A stretch of 64,000 nt of DNA from Sphingobacterium tenebrionis (lineage in GTDB: Bacteria > Bacteroidota > Bacteroidia > Sphingobacteriales > Sphingobacteriaceae), in assembly GCF_037126265.1 (NCBI RefSeq), contig NZ_JAYLLN010000018.1, positions 1-64,000 on the forward strand, given 5' to 3'. The notes below the pieces were generated by a model. That model was not told the DNA's origin and made no database searches. It saw only the letters and a list, made by a program, of their open reading frames with translations. The position numbers and the translations under genes are program-made. The number at the start of each line of letters is the position of its first letter. Within the stretch, counting starts at the first letter, position 1. Shown here in pieces: positions 58,939 to 64,000 of the stretch.

Positions 58939-60132
58939 ATGGATACAATTTCCCCCATAAAGCTAGACTTTAATAATACGGAAATCGCCTTCAGAGGCAA
59001 AAGTGATAAAGATCTGAATAAAGCATACTGGTTATTTAAAATGGTAGCAAGTAATGCACTGATCAAAATAGGTACTCCCATTACAAATTTCTCCTTAAAT
59101 ATAGGCTTACCCATCCAGGGAATCATCAAGAATACCATCTACAGACAGTTCTGTGGTGGCGAAAGTATTGCCGACTGTAACCGTGCGATCCAGGAATTGG
59201 GTCAGGGTAATGTAACGACCATCTTGGATTATTCGGTAGAGGGTGAAGATTCGGAAGAAAGCTTTGAGGAATGTTGCGCTGAGATCCTACGTACAGTAGA
59301 AACTGCTAAACAAAATCCGTTGATCTCTTTTTGTGTATTCAAGCCTACAGGATTAGGAAGATTTGATCTATTGGCGAAAATCGATGCAAAAGAAACCTTG
59401 ACGGAAGCGGAAAAAGCGGAATACCAACGTTTATGGGATAGATGTGATCGTATCTGCCGTGCTTGTCACGAAGCAGGAATTCGTGTATTGGTGGATGCTG
59501 AACATTCTTGGATCCAAGATACCATTGATGATATCGCTCGTGAAATGATGGAAAAATACAACCGTGAAAAACCGATTGTATACAATACTTATCAATTATA
59601 CCGTGCTGATAAATTGGCTTCATTAAAAGCTGATTTTGCGTATGCTAAAACTGCTGGCTTCCATCTAGGGGCGAAAATTGTTCGCGGTGCTTACATGGAG
59701 ATCGAAAGGGAAAGAGCAAAGGAAAATGGATACCCTTCCCCTATCCAACCTAATAAACAGGCTTCGGATACGGATTATAACCAAGCGATCCATTTCTGTT
59801 TGGACCATATCGACCAGATCGGTTTGATGGCCGGAACGCATAACGAACAGAGTTGCCGCATCCTGGCGGAGGAAATGGAAAACCGTAACATCCCACATAA
59901 CTTGCCAAATGTTTTCTTTGCGCAGTTATTAGGCATGTCTGATAACCTTTCTTTCAACCTTGCAGCAGCTGGTTATAACGTGGCTAAATACATGCCATAT
60001 GGCCCAGTGAAAGCGGTTATGCCTTATTTGTTCCGTCGTGCGCAGGAGAATACTTCCGTAGGTGGACAAACTGGCCGCGAGCTTTCTTTGATCATTAAAG
60101 AATTGAAAAGAAGAAAATCCGTAAGGAAATAA
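58939..60132 (+). CDS. Proline dehydrogenase
   Basis: 397 residues, a single-domain PRODH rather than the two-domain PutA. The TIM barrel has CVFKPTGLGRFDLL, VLVDAEHSWIQD, AKIVRGAYMEIERERA, AGTHNEQSC, FAQLLGMSDNLSF and the C-terminal YGPVKAVMPYLFRRAQEN, which form the flavin and proline sites. It oxidises proline to pyrroline-5-carboxylate and passes electrons to quinone. The second enzyme, P5C dehydrogenase, is not in the window. Proline use fits the peptidases and peptide transporters nearby. Confidence 0.94.
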   Translation: MDTISPIKLDFNNTEIAFRGKSDKDLNKAYWLFKMVASNALIKIGTPITNFSLNIGLPIQGIIKNTIYRQFCGGESIADCNRAIQELGQGNVTTILDYSVEGEDSEESFEECCAEILRTVETAKQNPLISFCVFKPTGLGRFDLLAKIDAKETLTEAEKAEYQRLWDRCDRICRACHEAGIRVLVDAEHSWIQDTIDDIAREMMEKYNREKPIVYNTYQLYRADKLASLKADFAYAKTAGFHLGAKIVRGAYMEIERERAKENGYPSPIQPNKQASDTDYNQAIHFCLDHIDQIGLMAGTHNEQSCRILAEEMENRNIPHNLPNVFFAQLLGMSDNLSFNLAAAGYNVAKYMPYGPVKAVMPYLFRRAQENTSVGGQTGRELSLIIKELKRRKSVRK

Positions 60133-60230
60133 GTTTTGAGATTTTAGCATTCCATTTAAGGAAACAAGAAACTTCAAAATAACTTAATAAAGATAAAACC
60201 ATGGAATTCTCCTCATCGAGGAGAATTTCG

Positions 60231-60238
60231 TATTTTTG
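60231..60238 (+). promoter_or_regulatory. -7 box that decides the HAD start
   Basis: TATTTTTG is a perfect -7 element and lies 4 bp before the ATG at 60243. The longer frame starting at 60201 would begin upstream of the promoter, so it is rejected. Confidence 0.55.
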
Positions 60239-60242
60239 CGGC

Positions 60243-60854
60243 ATGACAGATGCAGCCTACCAAAAGTATTTAAAGTTAAATTCCCTTGCCTCTTCCTATA
60301 AAGCGTTATTGTTCGATGTAGACGGCACCCTTGCCGATAATATTGATGCACATAAAGCTGCTTATGTTGCCGTATCTGCGGAACATGGCGTTGATTTGGA
60401 TCCTGATCTTATTGATGAGACTGCAGGTTGGCCAACCATCGCTGTCGCAAAGGAAATTTCCATTCGCTATAACGTGGAACTGGATATCGAATCCTTCTCC
60501 AAAAGAAAGTCTGCAATTTTTATCGAGCGCTTTATCCAAGCCACCCAACCTGTAGATTATGTAAGGCAGGTATTGTTCGACAATGTGGATACCCATAAAA
60601 TTGGAATAGTATCCGGCGGAACCAGATCAACGTTGGCGATTACCCTTTCGGTGATCGATGTGGCCGGGAAATATGAGTCTTTAGTCTGTGCGGGTGATAC
60701 CCCAAAAGGAAAACCCTCCCCACAACCTTTTTTATTGGCTGCAGAGCAGTTAGAGGTCGATCCTGCTGATTGCTTGGTATTCGAAGATGGAGATCCGGGT
60801 GTTCAAGGCGCTATCGCCGCTGGTATGGGCTGGGTGCGGGTGGACCAGCTTTAG
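60243..60854 (+). CDS. HAD-superfamily phosphatase (beta-phosphoglucomutase/GPH-like)
   Basis: 203 residues from the ATG at 60243. The HAD motifs are LLFDVDGTLADN (I), VSGGTRST (II), GKPSPQPF (III) and VFEDGDPGVQGAIAAGM (IV). The cap has a short helical bundle (AHKAAYVAVSAEHGV). It is a small-molecule phosphatase or phosphoglucomutase-like enzyme; the substrate cannot be told. The TAG stop is the first three bases of a TAGATGA heptamer array, part of a mobile-looking repeat. The message is probably leaderless. Confidence 0.88.
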   Translation: MTDAAYQKYLKLNSLASSYKALLFDVDGTLADNIDAHKAAYVAVSAEHGVDLDPDLIDETAGWPTIAVAKEISIRYNVELDIESFSKRKSAIFIERFIQATQPVDYVRQVLFDNVDTHKIGIVSGGTRSTLAITLSVIDVAGKYESLVCAGDTPKGKPSPQPFLLAAEQLEVDPADCLVFEDGDPGVQGAIAAGMGWVRVDQL

Positions 60855-61095
60855 ATGATAGATATTAGACATTAGATGATAGACCTTTTGCGTCATTGCG
60901 AGGAGGCACGACGAAGCAATCTTTCTTTTTGTGTCATCCTGAGCAGCGTCGAAGGATCTGTACGGGTACCACATGTAGATGCTTCGACTTCGCTCAGCAT
61001 GACATGCGTAAAGATTGCTTCGTTCCTCGCAATGACGATAAACTCCTCGCAATGACGGCAAAGTCTATAATCTATCATCTCTCATCTATAATCTA
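60852..61095. repeat. Repeat cluster E with inverted heptamer ends
   Basis: Left end 60852-60883: 4.5 units of TAGATGA-type heptamers. Right end 61064-61095: 4.5 units of the reverse form (TCTATAA, TCTATCA). Between them lie CGTCATTGCGAGG units and a palindromic CATCCTGAGCAGCGTCGAAG unit (60891-61057). The whole 244 bp lies exactly between two convergent stop codons and can fold end to end. Confidence 0.85.
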
Positions 61096-61100
61096 AACCC

Positions 61101-62552
61101 CTAGAAATTCGTTATAATCCTCAAACCGCCATTCGTATAATTCATATCTGCGGATTTAAAATTCCCAACGGGTAATTTCATATAAGGTTCTACAGAAATA
61201 GAAAAACCTCTGTTCATTTTCATTTCCTTACCAATAGATAGGTTTACAAATCCACCAAATCCATTGGCCTTAACATTCTGATCTTCCGTTTTTATAGCTT
61301 TGGATACCTGTTTGAATCCAGCTTCCAAATCCTTTTGGTTTTTAGGAAGACCATCCGGAAAAACCTCGGCCCCACTGTTTTCGATGTAATGTGTAAAGCG
61401 TTCCTGTTCGGTTACTTTAGCATAGGTCAATCCTGAAGATGCATAGAAACCACTTTTCGATTTATATTTCACATCCAATGGAACTTCCAACGCCTGTACA
61501 GATCCTGAAACCGCATTTACATTCGGCAGAATCACAGCATTGCTCATTGTATAAGCAGTCAAGCTATTGGTATTATTCTTTTCGAGCATTTCGCGACTTG
61601 CAGAAACTGCGACATCCTGATTGGCAACCGGATTACGCATGGCTCCTACCTCATAGCGGTTATAAGCAAGTCCGGTACGTACAGACAGGTTTTTGGTTAC
61701 ATTGTACGCAACTAGCACTCCTCCACCAAAATTGAACTTTTCACTGGTGGAATTTGGCGACACGAACAATCCAAGGTCAAAACGCTCATTAAAATTGAAC
61801 TTCTTGGATTTTAAATCCGGCTCACGACCAGCATTCGCCTTATTAGCCATATCTTGATTCGCCAAGATCACGGCAGATCCTAAATCTGATGTAGTTTTTA
61901 TCTGAGGCTCATCAGGAGCTAATTGTAAGTTCTTTGTTCTTAGGTCCAATGATGATCCTGACAATTGCTGTGGAGCGTGGATATTTTTGGGGGCATAACG
62001 AATCCCATTATTCCAATCACTATAAGCAAGCATATTGTTCGATCTATCAGTTTCCTGCATATTCAAGAAATTTCCTTTATAAGAAGCAACAACTTCACTT
62101 CTGCCGGAAATTCGGTGATCAGCTCCTCCTGTGGAGATTCCTCCAACCGTTGAACCTATTCCATCGGTTGAAATTCCACCAGTGGTTGTACCTATTCCAT
62201 CGGTTGCAACCCTTCCATCAGTAGGCAACGAACCATCTTGTTGAAACTGTTCTGCCAACTGAGATCCTTCTTCACTTTGAGACTGTCCATTAGCCCCTTG
62301 ATGTTGGGCAATAGTCATATCCTCCAAGTTTTTCGGATCCTGGGAAACAAATTGTTTAACCGCAAATGCGCCTACCAAAAGAATGGCGGCAGCACTGGCG
62401 GCCCAGTAATAGCTTCTGTTTTTGCGAACCGGCATCGAACCATGTTGTTGCTGAAATCGTTCCCAAGCTCCATCTTTATAAGGAAGCTCGTCGGAAGCTT
62501 TCAGCTTATCAACGATATGGTCAATGAGGTCTTTTTTGTTATGCTCTTCCAT
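61101..62552 (-). CDS. Anti-sigma-like membrane protein with beta-barrel-like C-terminal half
   Basis: 483 residues. Residues 1-45 are cytoplasmic, one transmembrane helix follows (about 47-64, YYWAASAAAILLVGAFAV), then a Gly/Ser/Thr linker holding a 12-residue repeat, DGIGTTTGGIST and DGIGSTVGGIST. From about residue 255 the pattern FDLGLFVSPNSTSEKFNFGGG through GGLRIITNF, with a final Phe, is like outer-membrane beta-barrel proteins. It lies 11 bp after the ECF sigma gene, as anti-sigma factors do. An inner-membrane helix joined to a barrel-like domain is odd but is seen in Bacteroidota sigma loci. Confidence 0.75.
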   Translation of the reverse strand: MEEHNKKDLIDHIVDKLKASDELPYKDGAWERFQQQHGSMPVRKNRSYYWAASAAAILLVGAFAVKQFVSQDPKNLEDMTIAQHQGANGQSQSEEGSQLAEQFQQDGSLPTDGRVATDGIGTTTGGISTDGIGSTVGGISTGGADHRISGRSEVVASYKGNFLNMQETDRSNNMLAYSDWNNGIRYAPKNIHAPQQLSGSSLDLRTKNLQLAPDEPQIKTTSDLGSAVILANQDMANKANAGREPDLKSKKFNFNERFDLGLFVSPNSTSEKFNFGGGVLVAYNVTKNLSVRTGLAYNRYEVGAMRNPVANQDVAVSASREMLEKNNTNSLTAYTMSNAVILPNVNAVSGSVQALEVPLDVKYKSKSGFYASSGLTYAKVTEQERFTHYIENSGAEVFPDGLPKNQKDLEAGFKQVSKAIKTEDQNVKANGFGGFVNLSIGKEMKMNRGFSISVEPYMKLPVGNFKSADMNYTNGGLRIITNF

Positions 62553-62563
62553 CTTTATAAAAA

Positions 62564-63172
62564 TCAGGATTGTATATTTTCTAAATTGTGGAGCTCACCA
62601 TATAGCTTTCTCAGCTTCTGTTTTGCTCTTGTTAAATATGTTCTGGAGGTACTTTCGGGAATCTCCAACTTTTTGCCGATCTCTTCGTGCGAGAATCCTT
62701 CGATTTCGTAGAGGTTGAAAATGGAACGTTGGATATCGGGCAACTGTTGGATCAGGGCGATGATATCCTGATATTCCAAGCGGCTGTCGTTCTGCACGGA
62801 ATAATGCAGGTTGTCTGAACCATTAAGGTCATCCAACATCAGCACCTGTTTTCTCACCCTTAGTGCGTCAATGGCGGTATTTACAGCGATCTTGCCCATC
62901 CAAGAACGGAAAGTCTTCTCGAGCACGGCATCTTCCTCGTGGATGGAGAAGCTGCTCACCTTATTGAAAACTTTCACAAAACACTCATTGGTAATCTCTT
63001 CGGATTCCATTTCATGTTTCATGTAGCGGATTACAATGGCCATGATATAGCCGTAATATTTCTTATAGATAAAAGCTTTGCTCTTTTCCGAACCGGACAT
63101 AGCACAGGACTCCAACGCAGTTCTTAAACTCCATGGTTTTGCAGTACCTAGGTATTTCTGAATGATTCCCAC
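62564..63172 (-). CDS. ECF-type RNA polymerase sigma factor
   Basis: 202 residues. Region 2 (FIYKKYYGYIMAIVIRYMKHEMESEEITNECFVKVF, divided by the ESEEITNE -10-binding part) is near residues 33-70, and region 4 (LPDIQRSIFNLYEIEGFSHEEIGKKLEIPESTSRTYLTRAKQKLR, with its HTH) ends the chain. It is an extracytoplasmic-function sigma factor of the Bacteroidota RpoE-like kind. The adjoining membrane protein probably holds it inactive until a signal. A 277-bp gap lies before it. Confidence 0.93.
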   Translation of the reverse strand: MGIIQKYLGTAKPWSLRTALESCAMSGSEKSKAFIYKKYYGYIMAIVIRYMKHEMESEEITNECFVKVFNKVSSFSIHEEDAVLEKTFRSWMGKIAVNTAIDALRVRKQVLMLDDLNGSDNLHYSVQNDSRLEYQDIIALIQQLPDIQRSIFNLYEIEGFSHEEIGKKLEIPESTSRTYLTRAKQKLRKLYGELHNLENIQS

Positions 63173-63449
63173 CCTATGTCTTTACGTTATCTAGTTAATT
63201 ATACAAATTTAATAACTAGATTAAAGTTTTGACGCATGTAAACTTTCCTCCTATATTTTTTGTATATTATATACGGTCTATGTTATTAAAATGCTACAGG
63301 TTTTTAAAAAATTTTCTTCAATAGGCTAAAACGTAGCAAGCAAAAAAACCTTGCATAAGATTGACATAAACTACCTAAAATAATGACCAATATCATGGAG
63401 CAATTGGACATTTAATTGTTAAATTTAAGGAAACACTTAATGAAAGATT

Positions 63450-64000
63450 ATGAGAGCCATATTATTTCCCACCGATTTTTCAGAAACTGCTACTAATGCC
63501 TTTCTGTACGCCCTAAATATAGCCAAATCTATTGACGCTAAAATTTATGTGCTTTATACCTACCTGGAACCCGTTTTATCGGCTACCCATGGCGGACAAC
63601 CGGAGCTTTTGGGCGAGGTTTACCAAACAATTGAACTGAATCAGTTTGAGATATACAAAAAGAAGACACAGGTGCTGCACGATATGGCCGAAGAGCAAGG
63701 AATAAACGATGTGGAATTGGTTTTCCTATTTGAAGAGGGACCTGTTGCTTCGGTGGTGAAAAAAATCGTCGAACGCGAAAAGATCCATTTGGTGGTGATG
63801 GGTACCCATGGGGAATCGGGATTCCTTTCGAAGGTAATCGGCACCAACACGGTAAATGTGATTCGAACCATCCAAAATCCTGTTTTGGCAATTCCTCCGC
63901 ATGCTAAATACAAGGAAATAAAACGTACGGTATTTACTTCGCTTTTCCGCGAGAAGGATAAATCTGCATTGAAAGAAATGTTGATCATGGCCAAGGCCAT
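63450..64000 (+). CDS. Universal stress protein, partial (3' end outside window)
   Basis: The first 183 residues are visible from the ATG at 63450. MRAILFPTDFSETATNAFLYALNIA starts the UspA fold; the ATP-binding loop is VVMGTHGESGFLSKVIGTNTVNVI with the closing PVLAIPP. After that KRTVFTSLFREKDKSALKEML begins what looks like a second Usp domain, so the full protein probably has two in tandem, as is common in this phylum. It is a stress-linked nucleotide-binding protein. It is divergent from the sigma factor gene. Confidence 0.92.
   Translation, partial: MRAILFPTDFSETATNAFLYALNIAKSIDAKIYVLYTYLEPVLSATHGGQPELLGEVYQTIELNQFEIYKKKTQVLHDMAEEQGINDVELVFLFEEGPVASVVKKIVEREKIHLVVMGTHGESGFLSKVIGTNTVNVIRTIQNPVLAIPPHAKYKEIKRTVFTSLFREKDKSALKEMLIMAKA

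Noticed and set aside
60201..60242. Longer start of the HAD gene (MEFSSSRRIS)
   Set aside because: A consensus -7 box at 60231-60238 would lie inside it, so it is unlikely to be transcribed.

Overview
The window is chromosomal DNA from a member of the Bacteroidota, most like the Sphingobacteriaceae (Sphingobacterium/Pedobacter type). The DNA is AT-rich. Several genes have the phylum's promoter form (TTG, 19-21 bp, TAnnTTTG). The proteome is typical of the group: an OMP_b-brl-type TonB-dependent receptor, two secreted S9 peptidases, DUF3822 next to rsmD and coaD, an ECF sigma factor with a fused anti-sigma/beta-barrel partner, three POT peptide transporters, and many small secreted proteins and lipoproteins. 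No tRNA, rRNA, CRISPR array or prophage was seen.

Layout. 1-1.0 kb: end of an IS1182-type insertion sequence. 1.3-5.0 kb: accessory genes (an orphan WapI-like immunity protein, a DUF3885-like protein, two secreted proteins of unknown role). 5.0-10.8 kb: a TPR protein, then a mechanosensitive channel directly behind a fused glucosylglycerol-phosphate synthase/phosphatase, which looks like an osmotic-stress pair. 11-18 kb: a TlpA-like thioredoxin, unknown membrane and secreted proteins, a calcineurin-like phosphoesterase and a DPP-IV-type peptidase. 18.4-24 kb: a cytosolic four-helix copper-storage protein, a MutS-like ATPase, an acyl-CoA dehydrogenase, an AraC regulator and two convergent cold-shock-domain genes. 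24-30 kb: a TonB-dependent receptor tail-to-tail with an AraC regulator, and unknown envelope proteins. 30-37 kb: pirin, a methyltransferase, a two-component system with two PepSY-like genes, and an OmpA-like lipoprotein, with three copies of a putative small RNA scattered between them.

37-46 kb: DEAD-box helicase, coaD-rsmD-DUF3822, a RecD-like helicase, a second S9 peptidase and ruvB with a dolichol-phosphate-mannose-synthase-like glycosyltransferase. 46.7-51.8 kb: three tandem POT transporters. 52.4-58.6 kb: a tight minus-strand block (aroB, ThuA-like, PBP4-like, UMF1-type MFS, LutA-like, sugar isomerase-like). 58.6-64 kb: S4 protein, proline dehydrogenase, HAD hydrolase, the anti-sigma/ECF pair and a truncated universal stress protein.

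The most interesting item is a set of three nearly identical units at 31.3, 31.6 and 36.9 kb. Each has a sigma-54-like box (GGCAC-N5-TTGAA) placed so that transcription would begin at or a few bases before a conserved block of about 66 nt. Each block ends in a perfect 11-bp terminator hairpin whose loop is UCCCC. This looks like a multicopy small RNA family. Other structured non-coding DNA includes five clusters of CATTGCGAGG/CCTGAGC repeats, two of them flanked by a TAGATGA heptamer array that supplies the stop codon of the adjoining gene, and four evenly spaced ATTCTTGAAT dyads upstream of the first POT transporter.
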